This document shows positions 6,401-14,200 of a DNA stretch of 14,704 bases, in pieces. The position numbers and the translations under genes were made by a program. Origin of the DNA: an uncultured Gemmatimonadota bacterium (GTDB taxonomy: Bacteria > Gemmatimonadota > Gemmatimonadetes > Gemmatimonadales > GWC2-71-9). Each line of letters begins with the position of its first letter. Position 1 is the stretch's first letter. Where the stretch lies: NCBI GenBank assembly GCA_937961295.1, contig CALGOK010000059.1, forward strand, positions 1 to 14,704, in the 5' to 3' direction. A model generated the notes under the pieces. The model made no database searches. It worked only from the letters and a program-made list of their open reading frames with translations, and was not told where the DNA came from.

Positions 6401-7340
6401 CGACGACTACTCCAACACCTGGCGCGATGTCGAGGCGGTGCTGCTGCCGTTCCAGACCGCCGCCGACTACCGGCTGTACTGGGGAAGCGGCGGCACCATC
6501 GACTCGGTGATCGACCTCACGCACGACGTGCCGGTGCCGTTCAGCGAACGGATCGGCAACTCGTGGGGCGTGCTCAATCGTGCCGCCACGCAGAATGGCG
6601 CCACCTACCTTGACCTCCGCAGCGAACTCACCGTGACCGACGCGGGATGTGTCGAGCCGCTCCGCTCGCTCAACCCCGGCGGGATCGCGTGCAGCGGGCC
6701 GGCGGCGCTGCTGTCGCGCACCGCCGTGCCGGGACCGATCGCCTACGGCTCCACCGGCAGCACGATCGGTGACCGCACCGCGCCGGCCGGCGGCAACGGG
6801 TTCGTGCTCTACCTCAAGGGACACCTGTTCCTGGTGCGGCTGGAGTTCGGGGTGCCGATCTCGCAGCAGGCGTGGACGCTCCGCGACTACGTCGGGGCGA
6901 TCGGCGGGGGCGAGGGGCGGGCTGGCAGCGCACTTCCCTATCAGTTCGCCGATCAATTCCAGCCGCGCCCGTTCACGGCTGTGGGGGCCGCCATGCGGTT
7001 CCGCTACCGGGCCAGCAACGCCCTCACGGCCCCCTCGGACGACCTGCTCGCCCGGATCCGGGTGGTTCCCGACCCATACTATGGACGTCCCGAGCCCGGC
7101 CGGGGTCCCGACGGGGTCACTTTCTCGGCCCTCCCGGCCGAGGCGGTGGTCCGGATCTACTCCACCAGCGGGGTGCTGGTCCGGGCGCTCCGGACCGAGG
7201 GGGAGACCGGCGGCGGCGACGCCCTGTGGGACCTCCGCAACCGCTCGGGCCGCCGGGTGTCGGCGGGGGTGTACTTCTATCATGTCACGGCCGGGGGCGG
7301 GGCGGGGGCGGTGGGGAGACTCACCATCGTAAATCCATGA
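3498..7340 (+). CDS. Giant secreted FN3/EF-hand/FlgD-Ig protein, upstream paralog of the pair
   Basis: A 1280-residue exported protein. A signal peptide covers residues 1-21 (hydrophobic core AAVAALLVFAS, cleavage after VRA). ATG 3498 is preferred over GTG 3492 because GAGG lies 5 nt upstream. Residues 471-482 form a perfect EF-hand-type loop, DRNGDGVVQPGE. Residues about 511-735 look like a fibronectin type III fold with a long insert (VTVVWRPSATE, then VEGYRIWRGR, then LTYFYAVTAFDVN). Four close cysteine pairs (378/389, 617/627, 901/914, 1051/1065) suggest disulfides outside the cytoplasm. The C-terminal ~95 residues, from RVVPDPYYG (1188-1196) through VRIYSTSGVLVRAL to GVYFYHV, match the FlgD-type Ig domain that often ends surface proteins in this kind of bacteria. 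It is a clear paralog of the gene at 11271, with identical blocks such as DANYRQFDVEGYRI. It sits upstream of a TonB-dependent receptor but is separated from it by 577 nt and a promoter. It has no catalytic motif I recognise; a surface binding or scaffold protein is inferred. Confidence 0.9.
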   Translation: MRPLAGAAVAALLVFASAVRAAELAAQSAPKPSASRVAVHGGSTGEMLAGRVAYGMNSRGELGLDPFGSTAITLGFWPRGTPNQYMFNSGPQVAGIIGGARPINPWAGDTAAGFFFDPSGLRQHGTGVTEVFNSRLERDRDRWPQGGYVGHGDDRFAAALQGRTSASDGDLWWIAWEGDPGLNAARPHPLGIAAEFRVMGWDGPRGLDDVMVVVATFYNITARNASAYAAYRPGVREELVRLGERFHELNETKFSVDLPDGGWPIEQLHASVLADPDVTVSAGSNFASVNLPLAMGYAWHADLPRATHWLFPADLFSPPFFSGSGLVGIKTLATPGGGPAIRVFSNTTNGGPFPDARSAARAFRYASGTITPADSVTCNHGDPRVTRICYVRTDAPSDIRTMQSSPSVTLQPGGAVTLAWAYVHAAPVALAGYQQGTRVFPGDPLRLTDAVALAQGANRIDSIAGFAGYADRNGDGVVQPGEITAVRGSLIAKAQLVQAIYDHRFLLPQPPEAPAFFLIPGDRSVTVVWRPSATESVGDPYFDVARDAAVVPPGGGAPVVNPLYDANYRQFDVEGYRIWRGRTDRPDALELVAQYSYGGLFRDYTGQVHNWQRGGRCAPELGETSSCPGLFDAPVPGVQLTRFVESAISSPFIQVAAGDRVSVPGADVFVLRADTLRFDGDASRTFQGVPFVHVDPQVANGLTYFYAVTAFDVNAVNSTGAGRTSLESPKVTRRVVPRRDAANLVSEVEVEQGVYGRRGRLADTEVPTLDALTGRFSKRFPPANGMLLRLQPLVRQLLQGEGEVSITFDSSVVTGFSPAASVAAVYHYTVVAPAGIQRVAVPVNQSATSDATSASGRFPAVTADPVLAARYQAPPEAFGTAAEWAASYPGGYYGTVRSRGCVNHAFGFPSITECAYNGPRWFQGDQETVAHPNGSNPDRFNSGLGRTDFNNVGGGLPGVSVIFEPRAYDDYSNTWRDVEAVLLPFQTAADYRLYWGSGGTIDSVIDLTHDVPVPFSERIGNSWGVLNRAATQNGATYLDLRSELTVTDAGCVEPLRSLNPGGIACSGPAALLSRTAVPGPIAYGSTGSTIGDRTAPAGGNGFVLYLKGHLFLVRLEFGVPISQQAWTLRDYVGAIGGGEGRAGSALPYQFADQFQPRPFTAVGAAMRFRYRASNALTAPSDDLLARIRVVPDPYYGRPEPGRGPDGVTFSALPAEAVVRIYSTSGVLVRALRTEGETGGGDALWDLRNRSGRRVSAGVYFYHVTAGGGAGAVGRLTIVNP

Positions 7341-7363
7341 CATACAATGAGTTGTGCGGTGGT

Positions 7364-7432
7364 GACAGGGGACGGGTGACAGGGTCGGTGGGTGGGAAAA
7401 CGGACCGAAGCCCCCGTCACCCGTCCCCTGTC
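7364..7432. repeat. Perfect 17-bp inverted repeat after the secreted-protein gene
   Basis: GACAGGGGACGGGTGAC at 7364-7380 is the exact reverse complement of 7416-7432, with a 35-nt centre. The left side also contains a short tandem repeat (GGTGACAGGG twice, from 7361), and the right arm is followed by another CCCTGTC. It begins 24 nt after the stop of the 3498 gene. It could be the transcription terminator of that gene or a small palindromic mobile repeat; no T-run follows the right arm. Confidence 0.75.
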
Positions 7433-7455
7433 CCCTGTCGCGTCGGCCCTGATGT

Positions 7456-7479
7456 GACCCCCCCGTGGCTCGGGGGGTC
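7456..7479. other. G/C-rich hairpin in the intergenic region
   Basis: GACCCCCC (7456-7463) pairs with GGGGGGTC (7472-7479) around an 8-nt loop. It lacks a following T-run. It may be a second, factor-independent-like stop for transcription from the left, but this is unproven. Confidence 0.4.
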
Positions 7480-7523
7480 TACGCACCAAGGCCCCCGGAA
7501 GCGATTGGCGGGTGGCGGTCCGG

Positions 7524-7566
7524 CTCGCTGGGGTGGGGATGGCCGATCCCCAGAGGTTCCAGCGAG
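7524..7566. other. Two-part stem-loop in the intergenic region
   Basis: An outer stem CTCGCTGG (7524-7531) pairs with CCAGCGAG (7559-7566). An inner stem TGGGGAT (7534-7540) pairs with ATCCCCA (7546-7552) around loop GGCCG. Both stems are perfect, separated by an asymmetric internal loop. It lies upstream of the promoter at 7611, so it is not part of the receptor leader unless another start exists. It could be a protein-binding DNA palindrome or part of an unannotated small RNA. Confidence 0.35.
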
Positions 7567-7610
7567 TTACGTGACCGGGAGGGCCCCCGGCACCGGCTGG
7601 TGTGCGTTGC

Positions 7611-7639
7611 TTGACACTCGTTCGAGTGCCGGACATATT
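7611..7639 (+). promoter_or_regulatory. Sigma-70-type promoter of the receptor operon, with a palindrome in the spacer
   Basis: TTGACA (7611-7616, 6/6 to consensus), a 17-bp spacer, and CATATT (7634-7639, 4/6 to TATAAT). The start site would fall near 7646. The palindrome CACTCG-TT-CGAGTG (7615-7628) overlaps the end of the -35 and the first half of the spacer, a good position for a repressor or activator. It is the best promoter-like sequence I found by eye in the window, and it faces the TonB-dependent receptor. Confidence 0.6.
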
Positions 7640-7645
7640 CGGTGC

Positions 7646-7917
7646 ACTCGGCCCCCGCCGAGTCTTCCGAACACTCAAAGCGGCTGACAATTCAGGACCG
7701 ATGGACCGGGTGCGCGTGACACCCGGTCGGCGATCGCCACCCAGGGGATCGCACGCGCATTGCCGGGAGCACGCGCATTCCGGCGGTCGCTCATCACCAG
7801 GTCACGTCGTCGCGCACTTGGCGGCGTTGCAGGAAACGGGATGTCGGCGCCACCCGGCACCGGCGGCCCGATCGCAGGAGCGGCACTATCCGTCACTCTC
7901 CTACGGAGGATGGCTCC
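7646..7917 (+). promoter_or_regulatory. Long structured leader of the TonB-dependent receptor gene
   Basis: If transcription starts near 7646, the untranslated leader is about 270 nt. It opens with the hairpin ACTCGGC-CCCC-GCCGAGT (7646-7663), followed by a perfect 9-bp stem GACCGGGTG/CACCCGGTC (7704-7712 with 7720-7728), the palindrome GGCGATCGCC (7729-7738) and a direct repeat. It ends with GGAGG at 7905-7909, 8 nt before the ATG. I looked for a known metabolite-riboswitch core (cobalamin and cyclic-di-GMP types) and saw none. No small gene with coding bias is evident. Confidence 0.45.
7751..7779 (+). repeat. Direct repeat, 11 nt at an 18-nt period, in the leader
   Basis: GCACGCGCATT occurs at 7751-7761 and again at 7769-7779. 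Each copy is followed by a CCGG-containing stretch. The spacing is close to two helical turns, which would put the copies on the same face of the DNA, as in tandem binding sites. Function unknown. Confidence 0.45.
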
Positions 7918-10900
7918 ATGATTCAGAGTTGTGTGAGGACCCTCGCCCGCTTTGCGCGCGCGTTCGCGCTGGCGGCGGTGGTGACCGGGTTGGGCGCGAC
8001 GTCGCTCATCGCCCAGGGCCCCACCGGTAAGCTCGAGGGACGCATCCGGGACCAGGCTGACCAGCCGGTCGCGAATGCGCGCGTGATCATCGTCGGCACG
8101 GCGTTCGCTGCCACGGCGAACCCGCAGGGGTACTACTTCTTCAACTCGGTCCCTGCCGGCACCTACGACGTGCGCGCTTCGTTCGTCGGCTACAAGGCCC
8201 AGGAGCTCACGGGCGTCCGCATCACCTCCGGTCAGACCGTCACGCAGGACTTCAGCCTCGAGCAGACGGCGGTCGAGATCCAGGAGATCACGGTCGTGGC
8301 GGCGGACAACCCGCTGGTGCCGCGCGACCAGGTGACGTCGAAGCAGCTGATCGACGGCGCCTACACCCGCAGCCTGCCGGTCGACAACCTCAACAACGTC
8401 TTCGCGCTGCAGCCCGGCGTGATGGCGTCGCCCGGCAACACGATCCTCTCCGTGCGCGGCGGCCGGGCCGACGAGAACAACACCTACGTCGACGGCGTCC
8501 CGGTCCAGCCGGGCATGCGCGGCACGGGCAACGGCCGTTCCATCCCGACGCTGACGGTGTCGGTCGGCTCGTTCGAGGACGCCTCGATCACCACGGGCGC
8601 CACCTCGTCGGAGTTCGGCAACGCCCAGGGCGGCGTGATCGCGATCACCACCCGGACCGGCGGCCAGCGCTTCAGCGGCAACCTCGGCTTCGAGACCGAC
8701 GAGTTCTCCGGGCTCAAGCAGTCGGCCGGCTTCAATCGCCTGTCGGCGGCATTCGGCGGTCCGATCAGCAGCGACCTGACGTTCTTCGTCGGTGGCGACG
8801 TCACGGGCACCCGCTTCGGGACCGGCGGCTATCGCGGCTACGAAGTCCCGGCCTGGCGCCCCGTGGGGGTGGACACGGTCTACGGCGTGGCCCGCACCAA
8901 CACCGCCACGGCGGACACCACGTTCCTGCCGGTGTACAACTTCGCGCTCTACCAGGGTGACTGCGACGCGGCCTACGCCGCGGGCGCCTCGAACCCGGAC
9001 ATCGCCAGCAACTACGGCGTGGACTGCCGGGGGAACCGCGGCTTCGGCGGCGGCTCCAACTCGACCGTCCAGCTGACGACCAAGCTCAACTACTCGTTCG
9101 GCCAGGGGTCGCGGATCTCGCTGTCGTACCTCACGTCGCGGGCCAACAACCGCGGTGACCGCGGCCAGGACGGCACCTTCGGGACCACCAACGCCTCGCA
9201 GGTCGCGACGCTGAACTGGAACCAGGTGCTCTCGCGCGGCGCCTCGCGCGCGCTGGCGCTCGACGCCTACGTGTCCTACCAGACCAACTCCTCGATCAAC
9301 TCGCTGCTGACGGTCGAGTCGGAAGAGTCCACCCGCGATCCGTTCCTGGGCTGGTACTTCACCGACTTCGATTACGAGTACGGGTTCGACGAGTTCCCGG
9401 TCGACGACGACCTGGTGCGGAACTACCGGCTGCAGACGCCGGACGCGCCGATCACGATCTACGACCGGTTCAACACCACCCAGTACAACTCCCAGAACCC
9501 CTACAACGGCGTCACGGGCCAGCCGGGCGGCATCGGCAACCCGTCGGCCGTGGGGACGATGGGCGCCGCGCCGGGGACGCTCAACACCGCGTCCGAGGAG
9601 CGCTGGATCGGCAAGGCGAACCTCGACTGGCAGGTGGACCGGTACAACCGCCTGAAGTTCGGCGGCGAGTACACTGCCTCGACCATCGACATGTACAACA
9701 TGGGGGCCACCGGCCAGGGCTTCACCGACGTCTGGCGGGCCGAGCCGGTGCGCTACAACCTGTTCGCCGAGGACCGGCTGGACCTCGGTGACGTGGTGCT
9801 CGTCGGCGGCGTCCGGTACGACTACTTCGACGTCGGCGGCCAGAAGTGGAAGGACTTCCCGCGCATCTCGTCGTTCCCGGGCTTCACCCCGGCCGACCTC
9901 GAGAGCCGGCTGGAGGACTACACGAGCCACGACTACGTCTCGCCGCACATCCAGGTCGCCTTCCCGGTGACCGAGCGGACCAACTTCCGCCTCTCGTATG
10001 CGCAGCAGGTGCAGTCGCCGGACTACTCGGTGGTGCTGTCGGGCTCGAACACCGACCTGGCCATCACCAACACCAACAACCGCTACGGCACCGACCTCGA
10101 CTTCGGCAAGACCGTGCTGTTCGAGTTCGGCGTGCGGCACGCGTTCAGCGACGACATGGTGCTCGACGTGACGGTGTACAACAAGGACAACCTGGCCAAC
10201 GCGGCCGGCCGCCTCATCGGCGCGATCGACCCGCGGACCCAGAGCCGTGCGGACCTGCGGCTGGTGGTCAACCAGGACTTCGGCAACACCCGCGGCATCG
10301 ACATCCGCGTCGACCGCCGGTTCGGCAACCTGTTCAACGGCGTGCTGAGCTACAGCTACCAGGACGCCCGCAACACCGGTTCCGACCCGTTCACGTACAT
10401 CAACTTCGGGTCCCGGATCACGTCGATCGTGACCGGCAACGCGGCGCCGCCGCCGCAGGCCGCCCAGCCGGTCGGCTTCTCGCGGCCGCATTCGCTCGCG
10501 GCGCAGTTCGCCCTCAACTTCCCGGCGGACTTCCAGCAGGGGAGCGCCCTCGGCGCCATCCTCGGCCGCGTGGGCATCTTCGGCACCGCCCGGTACGCCT
10601 CGGGCACGCCGTACACGCGCTGCGACCCGTCGCTCGACGACGACTTCGCGGTGACCTCGGGCAACCCGTGCAACACCCTGGGCGGCGACTTCAACGCGGC
10701 GCGGCTGCCGACGTTCAAGAACGTCGACCTGCGGGTCACCAAGGGCTTCCGGATGGGCTCGTTCGACCTGACGGCCTACGCCGACGCCCGCAACGTGTTC
10801 AACTTCGAGAACATCCTCGGCGTCTTCGCCCAGACCGGCACCATCGACAACCCGGGCTACCGGGCGACGCTCTGGTCGACCGACTCGGCGAACTTCGCCC

Positions 10901-11184
10901 AGGCTGCGGCCCGGAACGGCGTGTACAACAACGCCACCGGGACGATCACCCTGCCCAGCAGCGATGCTGGCTGCGCCGGCTGGGTGACCTCGGGCGGCAA
11001 CCCGTCGCCGCCGACCTGCTACTACACCCGCAAGGCGGAGCAGCGGCACGGCAATGGTGACGGGGTCTACACCCTGGAAGAGCAGCGTCGGGCGTCCGAC
11101 CTCAACCGGCTGGGCACGTTCCACGTGTCGCGGTTCGCCGGGAGCAGCCGGTCCCTTCGCTTCGGCATGGAAGTGAACTTCTGA
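7918..11184 (+). CDS. TonB-dependent outer-membrane receptor with carboxypeptidase-regulatory-like N-terminal domain
   Basis: A 1088-residue protein starting at ATG 7918 behind a strong GGAGG (7905-7909). A signal peptide covers about residues 1-33 (ending TSLIAQ). Residues about 37-118 form a carboxypeptidase-regulatory-like beta sandwich (GRIRDQADQPVANARV, then GYYFFNSVPAGTYDVRASFVGY). EITVVA near 123 may be the TonB box. A plug domain follows at about 135-250, including SVRGGRADENNTYVDGVPV and the closing EFGNAQGGVIAITTRTG. The remainder is a 22-strand-type barrel rich in Tyr/Asn/Gly, ending SLRFGMEVNF with the terminal phenylalanine typical of Bam-assembled barrels. Near the C-terminus, H1044-E1055 (HGNGDGVYTLEE) resembles an EF-hand loop with His in place of the first Asp. 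It should import a bulky ligand across the outer membrane using TonB/ExbBD energy. The layout is SusC/OMR-like, but no SusD partner is present; the large secreted paralogs on either side may replace it. Ligand unknown. Confidence 0.95.
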   Translation: MIQSCVRTLARFARAFALAAVVTGLGATSLIAQGPTGKLEGRIRDQADQPVANARVIIVGTAFAATANPQGYYFFNSVPAGTYDVRASFVGYKAQELTGVRITSGQTVTQDFSLEQTAVEIQEITVVAADNPLVPRDQVTSKQLIDGAYTRSLPVDNLNNVFALQPGVMASPGNTILSVRGGRADENNTYVDGVPVQPGMRGTGNGRSIPTLTVSVGSFEDASITTGATSSEFGNAQGGVIAITTRTGGQRFSGNLGFETDEFSGLKQSAGFNRLSAAFGGPISSDLTFFVGGDVTGTRFGTGGYRGYEVPAWRPVGVDTVYGVARTNTATADTTFLPVYNFALYQGDCDAAYAAGASNPDIASNYGVDCRGNRGFGGGSNSTVQLTTKLNYSFGQGSRISLSYLTSRANNRGDRGQDGTFGTTNASQVATLNWNQVLSRGASRALALDAYVSYQTNSSINSLLTVESEESTRDPFLGWYFTDFDYEYGFDEFPVDDDLVRNYRLQTPDAPITIYDRFNTTQYNSQNPYNGVTGQPGGIGNPSAVGTMGAAPGTLNTASEERWIGKANLDWQVDRYNRLKFGGEYTASTIDMYNMGATGQGFTDVWRAEPVRYNLFAEDRLDLGDVVLVGGVRYDYFDVGGQKWKDFPRISSFPGFTPADLESRLEDYTSHDYVSPHIQVAFPVTERTNFRLSYAQQVQSPDYSVVLSGSNTDLAITNTNNRYGTDLDFGKTVLFEFGVRHAFSDDMVLDVTVYNKDNLANAAGRLIGAIDPRTQSRADLRLVVNQDFGNTRGIDIRVDRRFGNLFNGVLSYSYQDARNTGSDPFTYINFGSRITSIVTGNAAPPPQAAQPVGFSRPHSLAAQFALNFPADFQQGSALGAILGRVGIFGTARYASGTPYTRCDPSLDDDFAVTSGNPCNTLGGDFNAARLPTFKNVDLRVTKGFRMGSFDLTAYADARNVFNFENILGVFAQTGTIDNPGYRATLWSTDSANFAQAAARNGVYNNATGTITLPSSDAGCAGWVTSGGNPSPPTCYYTRKAEQRHGNGDGVYTLEEQRRASDLNRLGTFHVSRFAGSSRSLRFGMEVNF

Positions 11185-11207
11185 TTGACCCTTCGCCCGT
11201 TGCAGGC

Positions 11208-11229
11208 GGGGCCGGCTCCGGCCGGCCCC
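11208..11229 (+). terminator. Strong hairpin between the receptor and the downstream secreted-protein gene
   Basis: GGGGCCGGC (11208-11216) pairs perfectly with GCCGGCCCC (11221-11229) around TCCG, 24 nt after the receptor stop. There is no T-run, so it is a weak candidate for full termination. A partial terminator or mRNA-stabilising hairpin inside a two-gene transcript fits better, because the next ATG is only 86 nt from the receptor stop. Confidence 0.45.
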
Positions 11230-11270
11230 CCTGTGATGGACGTCCGCATCCATCCTCGAGAGGTCGCACA

Positions 11271-14200
11271 ATGCACTCACTGCGTGGTACGCGAGGCCTG
11301 ATCGGCGGACTGGTGTTCGCGCTTGCCGCCGCCGTCGCGCTGCCCAATCTGGCCCACGCCGGCCCGGATCCCGCGGCCAAGCGGTCGGACTCCGGTCGCT
11401 ACCGGCTCTTTGCCGGCAACCTGGGCGCGATCACCATCAACCGGATCTACTACGGCCTCAACACCCGGGGCGAGGTGGGCGTGGACTCGCTCAACTCGTC
11501 GACCATCGGTGGTGGCTTCTGGCCCAAGGGCACCGGCAACCAGTACATGTTCAACTCTGGTCTGCAGGTCGCCGGCATCATCCAGGGCTCCAAGCCGGCC
11601 AACCCGTGGGGTGGCGATACCACCGGCGGCATGTTCTTCGACGCCTCCGGCCTGCGCCAGCACGGCACCTCGGTGACCGAGCTCTACAACGCGGTCTCCC
11701 CGGTGGACCAGGCCAACTGGCCCCAGGCCGCCTACGTGCCGCAGGGTGACGCCAGCGAGCTGCTGTTCGACGACCTCCTCCGCGGACGGCTCACCGCCTC
11801 GCAGGGCGACGTGTGGTTCATGTCGTCCGAGGCGGACCCGGGCCTCAACGCGGCGCGGCCGCACCCCCTCGGCGTGGTCGCCGAGTACCGGGTGATGGGA
11901 TGGAACTTCCCGACCGGCAACGAGGACCTGGTCTACCTGATCCTCACGTTCTACAACATCTCGTCGCTGAACGAGGCCGACTACGCGCAGTACCGGCCCG
12001 GCCTCCGCGAGATCCTGATCGAGCAGGCCCAGCAGTTCCACGCCCTCAACAACGCGGCGTTCAACATCACGCTGCCGACCGCGGGCTACACGATCGATCC
12101 GTTCTTCGCGGCGTTCGCCGCCGACCCCGACGTCACCACGTCGGCCGGCGTGAACTTCTCGAGCGTGAACCTGCCGTTCGCGATGGGCTACGCCTACCAC
12201 GCCGACTTCCCGCGGGCGGCCGGCTGGACCTTCTCGCCCGACCTCTTCGGGGCGCCGTTCTTCCCCGGCGCGGGCTTCGTCGGCATCAAGTACCTGAAGT
12301 CGGCGACCGGCCCGGGCGAGATCAACCTGTTCTCCAACACGACCAACGGCGGGCCGTTCCCCGACCCGAACTCGGCCGTGCGGCTCTACAAGTACCTCTC
12401 CGGCACCATCACCCCGGCCGACGGCGTCAGCTGCAACCAGGGTGACCCGCTGGTGAGCCGGATCTGCTACATCCAGAACGCGGCCCCGGCCGACGTCCGC
12501 CTGCTCGAGTCCTCGACGCCGTTCGCGCTCGAGGCCGGCCAGTCCGCGTCGATCGTGGTGAGCTACATCCACGCGGCCCCGGTGCAGATCCCGGGCTACG
12601 TCGGCGGCACCCGGGTGTTCCCGGGCGACCCGACCCGCCTCAGCAACGCGACGCTGCTGGCCAACGGCGCCAACCGCGTCGACTCGATCATGGGCTTCCG
12701 CGGCTACAACGACGCCAACGGCGACGGCATCGTCCAGCAGGACGAGTTCACCACCGTCCCCGGCTCGCTGCTCCGCAAGGCGCTCATCGCGCAGTCGATC
12801 TTCGACTCGCGCTTCCTGCTGCCGTTCGCGCCGGAGTCGCCGGACTTCTTCCTGATCCCGGGCGACGGGCAGGTGACCGTGGTCTGGCGTCCGTCGGCCA
12901 CCGAGACCGAGGGTGACCCGTACTTCCAGGTCGCCAAGGACGCCTCGATCGTCCCCGATGGCGGCGGCGCCCCGGTGCCCAACGCGCTCTACGACGCCAA
13001 CTACCGTCAGTTCGACGTCGAGGGCTACCGGATCTATCGCGGCCGGGCCGACAACCCCGAGTCGCTCAAGCTGATCGCCCAGTACGACTATGCCGGCACC
13101 CGGTTCCGGGACTTCACCGGCCAGGTGGTGGCTGACGCCCGCGGTCCGCGCTGCGCTCCCGAGCTCGGCGTCACGACCAGCTGTGCGGGCGTGTTCGACA
13201 ACCCCGGCCCTGGGGTCCAGCTCGTCAAGAACGTGCAGTACGACCTGTCCGGCAACTTCGTCCAGGTCCAGATCGGCAGCCGCACGCTGCTCGCCAGCGG
13301 CGACGTGATCAACCTGGCGACCGACACCGCGGTGACCGGCGGCGGCAGCGGCTTCCCCGAGCTGTCGAACACCGGCGTGCCGTTCGTGTACGTCGACAAC
13401 GACCCGCGGAACGGCCTGACCTACTTCTACGCCGTCACCGCGTTCGACATCAACTCGATCAACTCGACCGGCCTGGGCAACACGTCGCTCGAGTCGGCGC
13501 AGACCACCAAGCGGGTGGTGCCGCGCACCAGCGCCGGCAACTACGTCAACACCGCGTCCACGTCGGTCGGGATCTACGGCCGCAGCGGTGAGCTGACCGA
13601 CCGCGAGATGCCGACGATCGATCCGGCGACCGGCAAGTTCTCGAAGAAGTTCCCGCCCTCGGATGCGGTGTCGCTGTCGCTCGCCGCGTTCGTCAAGGAG
13701 CTCCTCACCGAGCCGGGCGAGATCGCCTTCACGGTCGACTCGATCCGCATCACCACGTTCGCCGCCGCTTCGACGATGGACGCGAACTACTACTACCGGA
13801 TCATCGCGCCGGTGGGCACCAGCCGGGTCACCATCCCGGTGCACATGAACGCGACCACCGGTGCGGTGGACGCCTCGGGCGCCTTCGACGCCCTGGCGGC
13901 CGACCCGACGCTGGCGGCCAAGTACGGTGCACCCCCGGGGAGCTACGGGATCGGTGGTTCGTTCACCGTCCGCTACCCGTCGGGCTACTACGCCGGCGTG
14001 CGGCCCCGCGGCTGCGTCAACCACGCCGCCGGCTTCCCGAGCGGCACCGGCCAGGCGTGCGCCTACAACGGTCCGCGCTGGTTCTCGGGAGCCAACGAGA
14101 CCGTCGACAACCCGAACTCGTCCAACCCGGATGCGTTCAACAGCGGCCTCGCGCGCCTGCCGACCGGGTTCAACAACGTCGGCGGCGGGATCGCCGGGGT

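Noticed and set aside
7118..7340. Type IX secretion sorting tail at the C-terminus of the upstream secreted protein
   Set aside because: The domain looks more like a FlgD-type Ig fold. The two are related in shape, and no other type IX component is visible in the window, so I did not claim that route.
7646..7917. Cobalamin or cyclic-di-GMP riboswitch in the receptor leader
   Set aside because: I could not find the conserved core sequences of either class. The structure is described only as hairpins.
7675..11280. A 1201-residue open frame on the minus strand across the receptor gene
   Set aside because: It is the antisense shadow of a clearly real receptor gene. Its translation is low-complexity Arg/Val/Ala/His-rich, typical of a high-GC complementary frame, with no domain pattern.
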